Source: Scatosoma sp045576335
GTDB taxonomy: Bacteria; Bacillota; Clostridia; Christensenellales; Borkfalkiaceae
NCBI GenBank assembly: GCA_045576335.1
Contig: JAZNGH010000026.1
Coordinates: forward strand, 1 to 32,888
DNA: 32,888 nucleotides
Direction: 5' to 3'
Position numbers and translations under genes: made by a program. Shown here in pieces: positions 7,446-15,067 of this stretch; the first letter of the stretch is position 1; the number at the start of each line of letters is the position of its first letter. The notes under the pieces are model-generated. The model saw only the letters and a list, made by a program, of their open reading frames with translations. It was not told where the DNA came from and searched no databases.

Positions 7446-8201
7446 ATGGAAGCTTTGAAAAAGGTGCGCGTTCTCAACGCAAACGCTATCAAATTTATCG
7501 CGGCGGCGTTGATGCTCGTGGATCATACGGGCTTGATGCTCTTCCCGAATATACTTATTTTCCGCATTATCGGACGACTGTCTATGCCCCTTTTTGCGTT
7601 TGCGATTTCCGAGGGCTGCCGCTACACCAAAAATAAGATTAAGCACCTTGCGTTGATGCTGGGGCTTGCCGTGGGCTGTCAGCTCGTCTACTTTATCTTT
7701 TCGGGCGACACCTATTTGAATATTCTGTTCACCTTTTCCCTTTCGGTAATTATCATTTACGCTATGCAATTTTTCAAAAAGACCCTTTTTGACGGGTCGA
7801 AACTGCTTGTCAAAATGGGCGCGGGCGCGGCATTTTTGGCGTCGGGTATAGGCGCGTATCTCTTTTGCAGGTTTTTCACCGTGGACTACGGCATTACGGG
7901 CGTGCTGTTACCCGTATTTGCCAGCATTTTAGACCTTCGTCAAATACCTGCCCCCGAGAAACTCTTAAAATTCGACGCTCTGCCTTGGCGGCTTTTGTGC
8001 TTTTTTATCGGGCTGTTATACTTTTTATACGTGCGCCGCACCAACCCTATCGCGCCGTTCACCTTGCTTTCTATGGTGTTCCTGCTTTTATACAACGGCG
8101 AAAAGGGCAAGCTGAAAACAAAGTATTTCTTCTATATTTTCTATCCCCTGCACCTCGCGCTGTTAGAGGGCGTGTATATGCTTCTTGTGTTTTTGTTATA
8201 A
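7446..8201 (+). CDS. TraX family membrane protein
   Basis: 251 residues with about seven to eight hydrophobic segments. The start region NANAIKFIAAALMLVDHTG and the segment RIIGRLSMPLFAFAISEGCRYT are hallmarks of the TraX family, a membrane acyltransferase-like family named for the F-plasmid protein that N-acetylates pilin. Chromosomal Clostridia copies are common and not tied to conjugation, and no other transfer gene is nearby. It is the last gene of the operon and is followed by a strong terminator. Substrate unknown. Confidence 0.85.
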   Translation: MEALKKVRVLNANAIKFIAAALMLVDHTGLMLFPNILIFRIIGRLSMPLFAFAISEGCRYTKNKIKHLALMLGLAVGCQLVYFIFSGDTYLNILFTFSLSVIIIYAMQFFKKTLFDGSKLLVKMGAGAAFLASGIGAYLFCRFFTVDYGITGVLLPVFASILDLRQIPAPEKLLKFDALPWRLLCFFIGLLYFLYVRRTNPIAPFTLLSMVFLLLYNGEKGKLKTKYFFYIFYPLHLALLEGVYMLLVFLL

Positions 8202-8213
8202 CGGTAAAAAATC

Positions 8214-8244
8214 AAAACAGGCAAGCGTTTGCTTGCCTGTTTTT
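8214..8244. terminator. Bidirectional terminator between TraX and MFS genes
   Basis: AAAACAGGCAAGC - gttt - GCTTGCCTGTTTT: a 13-bp stem with T runs on both strands. It lies between two convergent stop codons and serves both operons. Confidence 0.92.
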
Positions 8245-9480
8245 TCATTTGTCTTTCTTTTTCAACGACCGCCAAAGAACGGCGAAAACCGCAACGCCGA
8301 GAAGCGGGAAAAGAAGTCCTACAAGCATACCCGCGCGCATACCCAGCTGCTCCACGGTCAAGGAAAGCGTAGAGGCAAGCGACGAGGCGTTGGGCAGAGC
8401 CATTACCGTATCGGTGACGACGCCGACAAGCTGTGGCCCTATCGACGCGCCGAGGTCGCCGCCTGCCGCCATCATTGCGTAAATAAACACGCCGCCCGTA
8501 GGGAATTTATCGGAAGCGACAATCAAGCTCCCCGGCCAAAGCATAGACACGCAAAAGCCCGTAAAGGCGCAAGCCAGCAAGCCCACGAGCGGTACGTTGA
8601 CAAACACGGCGATTGCATAGCACGCCGTCGCGCCCACCGCTCCCAAAAAGAGCACCTTGCCCACGTTTTTACCGTACTTGGAATACAGCGTACGCCCAAG
8701 TCCTAATGCCGCGCCGAACATTGCCACGCCGAAAATATCCCCCCAAACTTTGGGCAAGCCCACCGCTTGCTCCAAATAGCCCGAGCTCCATTGTGCCATA
8801 GTACATTCGCTCGCACCGCCAAGAAAGATTGCAAACACGCAAAGCCAAAGGTTTTTATCCTTGAAAAACGCGAGCGCACCCGAGGTCCTTTCAGGCGTTT
8901 GCATAGGCGGGATTTCCGCTCCTGCAAACAAAATCGCCGAGCACAACGGGATAAGCGCCAAAAACAGCGCAAGATAATACCAGTTTTCCGCGCCGAACGC
9001 GAGCTGGTACATCGTGCCGATTACAACCACCGCAACCACGCCCCAAGCGTATACGGAATGCAGCTTGCTCATTTCGTGGTCGGGATTTTCCGCGGGAATC
9101 GCGGCGATTACGGGGCTTAAAAGCACCTCGCAAAGCCCGCTGGACGCGGAGAATATAATCGTTCCTAACAGCAGTCCCAAGTACGCCGCTTGCGGGAAAA
9201 GCAGGGGCACGAGCGCGTAGATGATAAAACCGATTACCGCCAAAACGGGCGTGAATTTCACCGTTTTGGGGATATTGAATTTATGGGAGAAAAAGGAAAA
9301 TACGAGGTCTATGAGAAGCTGTGTAACGAAGTTTACAAGTACGAGCGTTCCCAACAGCGTATACGAAAAGCCGTACAGCTCGCGAAAGGCGATAAAAAGC
9401 AACGGAGAGAGATTTCCTACTGCCGACATAGAGATATTTGCGGCGTAGCAGCCGTATTTCGTGCGTTTGTAATTTGGCAT
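8245..9480 (-). CDS. Major facilitator superfamily transporter
   Basis: 411 residues with about twelve hydrophobic segments in two halves. The N-terminus KRTKYGCYAANISMSAVGNLSPLLF and later GAALGLGRTLYSKYGKN and LWPGSLIVASDKFPTGG are typical of the MFS group annotated as sugar or fucose-permease-like. The loop after helix 2 reads FSFFSHKFNIPKT rather than the classic MFS signature. The cargo cannot be told from sequence. A single-gene unit: it has its own promoter, a GGTAGGTG ribosome binding site, and a shared terminator. Confidence 0.85.
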   Translation of the reverse strand: MPNYKRTKYGCYAANISMSAVGNLSPLLFIAFRELYGFSYTLLGTLVLVNFVTQLLIDLVFSFFSHKFNIPKTVKFTPVLAVIGFIIYALVPLLFPQAAYLGLLLGTIIFSASSGLCEVLLSPVIAAIPAENPDHEMSKLHSVYAWGVVAVVVIGTMYQLAFGAENWYYLALFLALIPLCSAILFAGAEIPPMQTPERTSGALAFFKDKNLWLCVFAIFLGGASECTMAQWSSGYLEQAVGLPKVWGDIFGVAMFGAALGLGRTLYSKYGKNVGKVLFLGAVGATACYAIAVFVNVPLVGLLACAFTGFCVSMLWPGSLIVASDKFPTGGVFIYAMMAAGGDLGASIGPQLVGVVTDTVMALPNASSLASTLSLTVEQLGMRAGMLVGLLFPLLGVAVFAVLWRSLKKKDK

Positions 9481-9509
9481 AAAAGCACCTACCTTTTACT
9501 GTTACGCGT

Positions 9510-9538
9510 ATTATAGCACAACCTTATGAAAATAGCAA
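9510..9538 (-). promoter_or_regulatory. Promoter of the MFS transporter gene
   Basis: On the complement: TTGCTA (9533-9538), 17-nt spacer, TATAAT (9510-9515), with TG one base ahead of the -10 box (extended -10). It directly abuts the terminator hairpin starting at 9541. Confidence 0.75.
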
Positions 9539-9540
9539 AT

Positions 9541-9580
9541 AAAAGGCGGCGGAAAAAGCATTTTTCCGCCGCCTTTTTTT
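9541..9580. terminator. Terminator of the feo operon
   Basis: A perfect 17-bp stem (9541-9557 with 9561-9577) and a 3-nt loop, flanked by A and T runs so it can act in both directions. It lies 14 bp past the last gene of the feo operon. Confidence 0.93.
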
Positions 9581-9594
9581 AGAGAGTAAATAGG

Positions 9595-9789
9595 TTATTC
9601 ATTGTGTGCGTTTTCTTCGTCCGCCGCCTTTTTGACCGCACAGCTTTCGCCGTTCGTGCAGCCGCTGCAACCGTTACAGCCGCAACCGCAACCCGTTTTG
9701 CCCGTCTTTTTCCGCCAGAGCGAGAGCGCGATAACACCGATAACGATTACCGCCGCGACGACGATAATGATAATATCAATAGGTTTCAT
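9595..9789 (-). CDS. FeoB-associated Cys-rich membrane protein
   Basis: 64 residues. One N-terminal membrane helix (IDIIIIVVAAVIVIGVIALSL) is followed by a basic stretch and a cysteine cluster (CGCGCNGCSGC...C), then an acidic tail. This is the small protein family regularly encoded directly after feoB. The cysteines may hand iron to or from the FeoB channel. It starts 9 bp after the feoB stop codon. Confidence 0.9.
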   Translation of the reverse strand: MKPIDIIIIVVAAVIVIGVIALSLWRKKTGKTGCGCGCNGCSGCTNGESCAVKKAADEENAHNE

Positions 9790-9798
9790 AGTATATCC

Positions 9799-12072
9799 TT
9801 ATTTTTTGAGTAATTTTGCTTTTTTATCTTCGTTTTTGTTGTACAATACGATACCGACCGTCACCGCGATTACGATTGCCAACCAGATGAACGCCGTCCA
9901 CCACCAGCTGCCGATGGTATAAATCATGCTCGCCGCGAGATAGGAAACGACAATCCAGAAAAGAAGCGTCCACTTGAATTTGCCCTTGCCGACCTCCGCT
10001 TTCGCCGTCGCCACCGCCGCAAAGCAGGGAATGGTGAGCATATTGAACGCGATAAAGGAGATGAGCGCGGGAATGGTGATGCCCGTGGCGTTAATCATAA
10101 CGATAACCTCTTCAACGCCCTCCTCGTACAAGCCCGAAGCCTCAAACGACGCGAGCAAGCAAGCCGCCAAAGTGCCGAACGTCGCGATAACGTCCTCTTT
10201 TGCAATCAAGCCCGTAATCGCCGCAACCGCGAACACCCAGCCTGCCGCCGAAAGCTGACTGCCAAAGCCAAGCGGCGTGAAGAAGGGTTGAATGAGCTGA
10301 CCGAGGGAAGCCAAAATGGAGGTGTCCATTGCTTCGCCTACGTACGCCCAGTTCCAACCGAAGTTGGACAAGAACCAAATGACGATACACGACGCTACGA
10401 TAATGGTAAACGCTTTTTGAATAAAGTGCTTTGCTTTATCCCAAAGGTGGAGCATCAGATTTTTGAAGCCCGGCATGTGATAGAGCGGAAGCTCCATAAT
10501 GAAGGGCGACGCTTCGCCGCGCATAGAGGTATTACGCATCACGAGCAGGGAAATGAGCGCGACAACGATACCGAGGAAATACATAGAATAAGTGATGATA
10601 TCCGCGTTCCCCACGCCGAATTTTGCCACGATACCGCCCGAAATGGCAAGCAGAATGGGCAATTTTGCACCGCAAGAGAAGAACGGAATGACACGAACGG
10701 TTGCAACGCGTTCTCTCTCGTCCGCCATAGTACGGGTGTTAATCATTGCAGGAACGGAGCAACCGAAGCCCATAATCATAGGCATAAACGCTCTGCCCGA
10801 AACGCCGAAACGGCGGAAAATTCTGTCCAGCATAAACGCTACGCGTGCCATATATCCGCTGTCTTCCAAAATGGAAAAGAAGAGGAAAAGCACGAGGATT
10901 TGCGGGAGGAAGGAAAGCACTGCCGCCAAGCCGCCCCAAATACCGTCGCAAACAAGCCCTACCACCGCCTCGTGCGCTTCCAGCGCGGTCAAGCCCATTG
11001 CCAGCCATTCGCCGATTTGACTCGTTAGCAAATCAAGCGCGTTGAACAAAATCACACCCAGGGAATTCAAGCCGTCGGCAAAGAAGATTGCACCGGCGGG
11101 CGTTTCGCTCACCACCCCGCACCACTCGCCGAACGCGGGGATAATGCTGCCCAAATACAACAGATTTTCCGAGAAGGTCAAATGGAATATCGCAAAGAGA
11201 ATGACGAGGAAGATGGGAATACCCGCCCACTTGTGGGTGAGCACCTTATCCGCCTTGTTGGACTTGGAAAGCTCGTCGTAATCGGGCTTCCTCGCGCGGG
11301 TCAAGGTAGAAGAGTAATGCGCCGTTATGTATTTATATCTCGCGTCGGCAATCTCCGCCTCCGTATCGATTTCTTTACCCTTGCCCTGCACGTTTTCGCG
11401 GATAAACGCTTGCACCGCCTTTTCTTCCGCGGGGTGATTTTTCACCTCGATTTCGTCCTTTTCCACGAGCTTTATCGCGTGGAAGAGGGGCGCGTCTACG
11501 CCTTTGAGTTTGAGCGCGATCTCCGCGTTTGCAATCGCAGAGCCGAGCAGACTGTCTTTGAGCACCGTTTCTCCCGTGCGCTTTGCAAGCACCGCGTCCA
11601 TTGCGCGCGTCATCAACAGCTCGATATTCGTGCCTTTGAGCGCGGAAATTTCCACGACGGGAAGCCCCATGCGCTTTTCCAAAGCGCGAACGTCGATTTT
11701 GTCGCCGTTTTTGTCCAAAACGTCCGTCATATTCAGAGCGATTACCATAGGAACGTCCAACTCCATAAGCTGGGTGGTAAGATAAAGGTTTCTCTCCAAG
11801 TTGGTCGCGTCTACGATATTGATGATACAATCGGGGTTTTCGTCCAAGACGAAATTCCGCGCAATCACCTCTTCGGGCGTGTAGGGCGAAAGGGAATAAA
11901 TCCCAGGGAGGTCAACGATATCTACGGGTTCGTTGCCCTTTTTGTAAGTCCCCTCGCGTTTATCCACCGTTACCCCCGGCCAGTTGCCAACGTGCGCCGT
12001 GCTGCCCGTGAGTGCGTTGAATAGGGTCGTTTTTCCCGAATTGGGATTACCTGCTAATGCAAATTTCAACAT
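9799..12072 (-). CDS. feoB: Ferrous iron transport protein B
   Basis: 757 residues, full length. The N-terminal GTPase domain has G1 GNPNSGKT (8-15), G3 DLPG (54-57), G4 NMTD (114-117) and G5 SALKG (143-147). A helical regulatory domain follows (about 160-265), then the membrane domain with two Gate motifs, including FSCGAKLPI and IPALISFIAFNMLTIPC. FeoB drives Fe(II) import across the cytoplasmic membrane, mainly under anaerobic conditions. It lies 17 bp after feoA, behind GAGGAG, and is controlled by the promoter at 12389-12417 with its two palindromic operators. Confidence 0.97.
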   Translation of the reverse strand: MLKFALAGNPNSGKTTLFNALTGSTAHVGNWPGVTVDKREGTYKKGNEPVDIVDLPGIYSLSPYTPEEVIARNFVLDENPDCIINIVDATNLERNLYLTTQLMELDVPMVIALNMTDVLDKNGDKIDVRALEKRMGLPVVEISALKGTNIELLMTRAMDAVLAKRTGETVLKDSLLGSAIANAEIALKLKGVDAPLFHAIKLVEKDEIEVKNHPAEEKAVQAFIRENVQGKGKEIDTEAEIADARYKYITAHYSSTLTRARKPDYDELSKSNKADKVLTHKWAGIPIFLVILFAIFHLTFSENLLYLGSIIPAFGEWCGVVSETPAGAIFFADGLNSLGVILFNALDLLTSQIGEWLAMGLTALEAHEAVVGLVCDGIWGGLAAVLSFLPQILVLFLFFSILEDSGYMARVAFMLDRIFRRFGVSGRAFMPMIMGFGCSVPAMINTRTMADERERVATVRVIPFFSCGAKLPILLAISGGIVAKFGVGNADIITYSMYFLGIVVALISLLVMRNTSMRGEASPFIMELPLYHMPGFKNLMLHLWDKAKHFIQKAFTIIVASCIVIWFLSNFGWNWAYVGEAMDTSILASLGQLIQPFFTPLGFGSQLSAAGWVFAVAAITGLIAKEDVIATFGTLAACLLASFEASGLYEEGVEEVIVMINATGITIPALISFIAFNMLTIPCFAAVATAKAEVGKGKFKWTLLFWIVVSYLAASMIYTIGSWWWTAFIWLAIVIAVTVGIVLYNKNEDKKAKLLKK

Positions 12073-12089
12073 AATTTCTCTTTTCTCCT

Positions 12090-12311
12090 CTATTCCATTT
12101 CAACGTGTGCCGCTTCCGCTTTTCGAAGCGTCAATTCATAGCCGCGAATTGCGATTTCAATCGGGTCTCCCAAAGGGGCTTTCTTGCGAAGGTATACCTC
12201 CGCCCCCGGGGTAATACCCATATCAAACAGCCTACGACGAATCGCCCCTTCGCCGTTGACCGCCTTGATCGTTCCCTTTTCACCGATATCAAATTGTGAT
12301 AAAAGTTTCAT
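12090..12311 (-). CDS. feoA: Ferrous iron transport protein A
   Basis: 73 residues, an SH3-like beta-barrel: GEKGTIKAVNGEGAIRRRL, then DMGITPGAEVYL, then DPIEIAIRGYELTLRKAEA. FeoA is a small cytoplasmic partner needed for FeoB function. It is the first gene of the feo operon; its start at 12311 has AAGGAG about 8 nt upstream, and one iron-box palindrome lies 18 bp upstream of the ATG. Confidence 0.95.
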   Translation of the reverse strand: MKLLSQFDIGEKGTIKAVNGEGAIRRRLFDMGITPGAEVYLRKKAPLGDPIEIAIRGYELTLRKAEAAHVEME

Positions 12312-12328
12312 TCCGTTGCTCCTTATTC

Positions 12329-12342
12329 TTAACCTCGGTTAA
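12329..12342. promoter_or_regulatory. Palindromic operator in the feo leader (DtxR/IdeR-like box)
   Basis: TTAACC-TC-GGTTAA is a perfect 6+2+6 palindrome between the feo -10 box and the feoA ribosome binding site. It matches the half-site style of DtxR-family iron boxes and the second copy at 12425-12438. The DtxR-like regulator encoded at 12477-12845 is the likely binder (inference). Confidence 0.65.
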
Positions 12343-12388
12343 TTTTTATTGTGAAGAAAAAGCGGTTTTCACCGTTATTCCGTTTTAT

Positions 12389-12417
12389 ATTCTATCACCA
12401 TTTTATGCGGTTGTCAA
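12389..12417 (-). promoter_or_regulatory. Promoter of the feoA-feoB operon
   Basis: On the complement: TTGACA (12412-12417), 17-nt spacer, TAGAAT (12389-12394), with TG preceding the -10 box by one base. The operators lie 7 bp upstream of the -35 box and about 50 bp downstream of the -10 box. Confidence 0.85.
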
Positions 12418-12424
12418 GCAAAAA

Positions 12425-12438
12425 TAAACCTTGGTTAA
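12425..12438. promoter_or_regulatory. Second palindromic operator, upstream of the feo -35 box
   Basis: TAAACC-TT-GGTTAA, near-perfect palindrome differing from the box at 12329 mainly in the centre. Two such sites on either side of the promoter suggest cooperative or looping repression. Confidence 0.65.
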
Positions 12439-12476
12439 GAAATTTTTTGAAAAAAGTGGAAATTTTTTTGCGCGCG

Positions 12477-12845
12477 TTACGATTTAAGAAAATCCTTCAT
12501 TTTTTCGAAGGTTTCGTCGGAAACGAGGTGCTCCATGTGGCAGGCGTCCTCTTCCGCGCGGGGTGCGGATACGCCGAGCTTTTGCAAAAAATCGCGTATG
12601 ATGCAATGTTTTTCGTAGACGGCTTCCGCGTAAGCCTTGCCTGCTTTGGAAAGATAGAGGTGCTTGCCCTCTTCGTAGATATACCCCTTTTCGCAAAGGA
12701 GCTTCATGGCTTTATTGACCGCCGCGCCCGAAACGCCCATACGCTTTGCCACGTCGATACGGTGCACCGTTTCTTGCGCGCGGGAAAGCATCAAGATACT
12801 TTCCAAATAGTCCTGTTCCGATTGATTGTATTTTGCATACGTCAT
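12477..12845 (-). CDS. DtxR/MntR-family metal-dependent transcriptional regulator
   Basis: 122 residues from the ATG at 12845, which has GGGGGA upstream; a longer reading frame exists but lacks a ribosome binding site. The N-terminal winged helix-turn-helix runs from NQSEQDYLESILML through VHRIDVAKRMGVSGAAVNKAMKLLCEKGYI. The C-terminal helices carry metal-binding and dimer residues (EKHCIIRDFLQKLG, EEDACHMEHLVSDETFEKMKDFL). This is the short DtxR form without an SH3 domain. It lies just upstream of feoA in the same direction and probably represses feo when Fe(II) is plentiful. Manganese sensing is possible. Confidence 0.9.
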   Translation of the reverse strand: MTYAKYNQSEQDYLESILMLSRAQETVHRIDVAKRMGVSGAAVNKAMKLLCEKGYIYEEGKHLYLSKAGKAYAEAVYEKHCIIRDFLQKLGVSAPRAEEDACHMEHLVSDETFEKMKDFLKS

Positions 12846-12895
12846 AGCATTTCCCCCGTTAAAGTAGTAAATAAGTCTGATAATGTTTGGTTTTA

Positions 12896-12972
12896 GAAGC
12901 GAGCAGTTCAAGGCGCGGCGAAGGAGCGTACCGAGTAGTACGTGACTGAGCCGCAACGTAGAAATGTGAAGC
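12896..12972. repeat. Intergenic palindromic element (candidate dispersed repeat)
   Basis: Between the DtxR-like gene and queA. The core 12915-12954 forms an interrupted hairpin: GCGGC pairs with GCCGC, and GCGTAC with GTACGT around a six-base loop. The sequence style (GGAGCGTAC...GTACGTGACTGAGCCGC) resembles short non-coding elements I recall being scattered between genes of Clostridia. That is a recollection, not a search result. Only one copy is in this window, and it has no T run, so it is a poor terminator. Confidence 0.45.
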
Positions 12973-14007
12973 TTATAAAATCAAACACGCGTCGCCAAAG
13001 CTGAAAAAACGATATTTATTCTTTACTGCGTGTTCGTAGACCCGCAAGATTTCTTCTCTGCCCGTCAGACACGCCACGAGCATAATCAGCGTGCTTTCGG
13101 GGAGGTGGAAGTTGGTGATAAGCGCGTCCACGCATTTCATTTTATAGGGCGGGTAAAGGAAAATTTCGGTGTTGCCGCTGCACGGGCGCACGAAGCCCCG
13201 TTCGTCCGCGACGCTTTCCAGCGTGCGAACGGAGGTCGTACCCACGGCAATCACCCGCCGTCCCTCGCGCTTCGCCGCGTTGATTTTTTCCGCCGCCTCC
13301 GCGCCGATTTCGTAGTATTCGGAGTGCATTTTGTGGTCGGTGATGATCTCTTCGCTGACGGGACGGAAGGTGCCCAAGCCCACGTGCAAAAGCACCTCGG
13401 CAATTTCCACGCCCTTGGCTTTTAATCTTTGCAGAAGCTCGTCCGTGAAATGCAAGCCCGCCGTAGGCGCGGCGGCAGAGCCGTCTATCTTGCTGTATAC
13501 GGTGTTATACCGCGCTTGATTTTCCAGCTTTTCCTTGATATACGGCGGCAAGGGCATTGTGCCCACGCGGGATAAAACGTCCTCGAACGCGCCGTCAAAG
13601 TCAAATTCCACGATGCGTTCGCCCGTTTCGGTAATATCCTTGACGGTGAGCGAAAGCTCATCGCAAACGGTGAGCGTTACGCCGATTTTGCCCTTTTTCC
13701 CCGGCTTCATCAGCACTTCCCAAGTACGCAAGTCGTAGCGTTTTAACAAAAGCACTTCGACGAGCCCGCCGTGCGGGGTGCGCGCGTACATACGCGCGGG
13801 GATTACTTTGGTATTGTTGACGACGAGCAAATCGCCCGCCTGCAATTCGTCGTAAATATCCGAAAAAACTTTATCCGTGACCGTTTTGCTTTTACGCTCG
13901 TATACGAGCAGGCGCGAGGAATCGCGCGGCTCGGCGGGCGTTTGCGCGATGCGCTCCTCGGGCAAATCGTAATAAAAATCCTTTTTGGTGTATTGCACTT
14001 TTTCCAT
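12973..14007 (-). CDS. queA: S-adenosylmethionine:tRNA ribosyltransferase-isomerase
   Basis: 344 residues from the ATG at 14007. QueA transfers the ribosyl part of SAM to preQ1 in tRNA anticodons, making epoxyqueuosine, the substrate of the QueH encoded at 4816-5454. Recognisable blocks: FYYDLPEERIAQTPAEPRDSSRLL near the start (split), VVNNTKVIPARMY, GSAAAPTAGLHFT, HVGLGTFRPV, and the C-terminal TNFHLPESTLIMLV. The start lies one base after the ruvB stop (TGATATG). The last ruvB codons provide AAGAAG as a weak ribosome binding site, so queA is coupled to ruvB. Confidence 0.96.
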   Translation of the reverse strand: MEKVQYTKKDFYYDLPEERIAQTPAEPRDSSRLLVYERKSKTVTDKVFSDIYDELQAGDLLVVNNTKVIPARMYARTPHGGLVEVLLLKRYDLRTWEVLMKPGKKGKIGVTLTVCDELSLTVKDITETGERIVEFDFDGAFEDVLSRVGTMPLPPYIKEKLENQARYNTVYSKIDGSAAAPTAGLHFTDELLQRLKAKGVEIAEVLLHVGLGTFRPVSEEIITDHKMHSEYYEIGAEAAEKINAAKREGRRVIAVGTTSVRTLESVADERGFVRPCSGNTEIFLYPPYKMKCVDALITNFHLPESTLIMLVACLTGREEILRVYEHAVKNKYRFFSFGDACLIL

Positions 14008-14008
14008 A

Positions 14009-15058
14009 TCAGTCTTCTTCAAACATAGAAATCTGTTTTCTTGCCTTTGCGCTCGGCTCTATGCCCATGTGCGCGTAGCCGTCTTTTAAGCAAATTCTGC
14101 CGCGCGAGGTGCGTGCGATAAAGCCAAGCTGTAAAAGATAGGGCTCGTACACGTCCTCAATGGTGTTGGCGTCCTCACCCGTCGTCGCCGCAAGCGTTTC
14201 CAAGCCGGCAGGTCCGCCGCCGAACTTTTCAATGAGCGCGCGAAGCAGGCTTCTGTCCGTTTGGTCAAGCCCCAGTTCGTCGATTTCCAAGCGCGCAAGC
14301 GCGAAACGCGCGTCCTCGCGCGTAATCGTCGAATTGCCCTTCACCGCCGAAAAGTCGCGAACGCGTTTTAAGAGGCGGTTTGCGATACGGGGCGTGCCGC
14401 GACTGCGCCGCGCGATCTCTTCCGCCGCGCTTTCGGCAATGGATATTTCCAATGCGCGCGCCGAACGGGTGACGATTTCTTTCAGCTCCGCGGGGGTGTA
14501 GATTTCCAGACGGTTGATGATGCCGAAACGGTCGCGAAGCGGGGGCGCGAGCATACCCACGCGCGTGGTCGCGCCAACGAGCGTGAAGCGGTTGAGCGTG
14601 AAACGGATATTGCGCGCGGACGGGCCCTTGCCCACGATAATATCCAGCGCGTAATCCTCCATTGCGGAATACAAAATTTCCTCGACCGAACGGTTCAGAC
14701 GGTGAATTTCGTCAATGAACAGCACGTCGCCCTCGTTGAGGTTGGTAAGTATAGCGGCGAGGTCGCCCGAACGCTCGATGGCAGGGCCGCTCGTCATTTT
14801 TATCGACGCGCCCATTTCGTTGGCGATAATATGCGACAGCGTGGTTTTGCCAAGCCCCGGAGGTCCGTACAAAAGCACGTGGTCGAGGGCTTCGCCGCGC
14901 GATTTCGCCGCGGCGATATATACGCCCAAGTTTTCCTTGACCTTTTGCTGTCCGACGTAATCGGACATGGTTTTGGGACGGAGAACGTTCTCTTCCGCGT
15001 CGTATTCCGTTTTCGTTCCGACGATCAAGCTCTCGTCGGCGTACTCGTTTTCAAACAT
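14009..15058 (-). CDS. ruvB: Holliday junction branch migration ATPase RuvB
   Basis: 349 residues. AAA+ hexameric motor that drives branch migration on RuvA-bound Holliday junctions. Walker A GPPGLGKT (65-72), Walker B LFIDEIH (113-119), sensor region FTLVGATTRVGMLAPPLRDRFG (in pieces), and the C-terminal winged helix (KFGGGPAGLETLAATTGED). Its ribosome binding site AGGAG is directly joined to the stop codon (TAGGAG) of the restriction-modification gene that lies between it and ruvA. Normally ruvB follows ruvA closely. Confidence 0.97.
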   Translation of the reverse strand: MFENEYADESLIVGTKTEYDAEENVLRPKTMSDYVGQQKVKENLGVYIAAAKSRGEALDHVLLYGPPGLGKTTLSHIIANEMGASIKMTSGPAIERSGDLAAILTNLNEGDVLFIDEIHRLNRSVEEILYSAMEDYALDIIVGKGPSARNIRFTLNRFTLVGATTRVGMLAPPLRDRFGIINRLEIYTPAELKEIVTRSARALEISIAESAAEEIARRSRGTPRIANRLLKRVRDFSAVKGNSTITREDARFALARLEIDELGLDQTDRSLLRALIEKFGGGPAGLETLAATTGEDANTIEDVYEPYLLQLGFIARTSRGRICLKDGYAHMGIEPSAKARKQISMFEED

Positions 15059-15067
15059 AAAAATCTC

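Noticed and set aside
7446..8201. TraX as evidence for a conjugative element
   Set aside because: No other transfer gene, relaxase, or att-like repeats nearby; chromosomal TraX homologues are common in Clostridia.
12357..12378. Short CGGT-GAAA-ACCG hairpin with T run in the feo leader
   Set aside because: Only four base pairs; too weak to call a terminator or attenuator.
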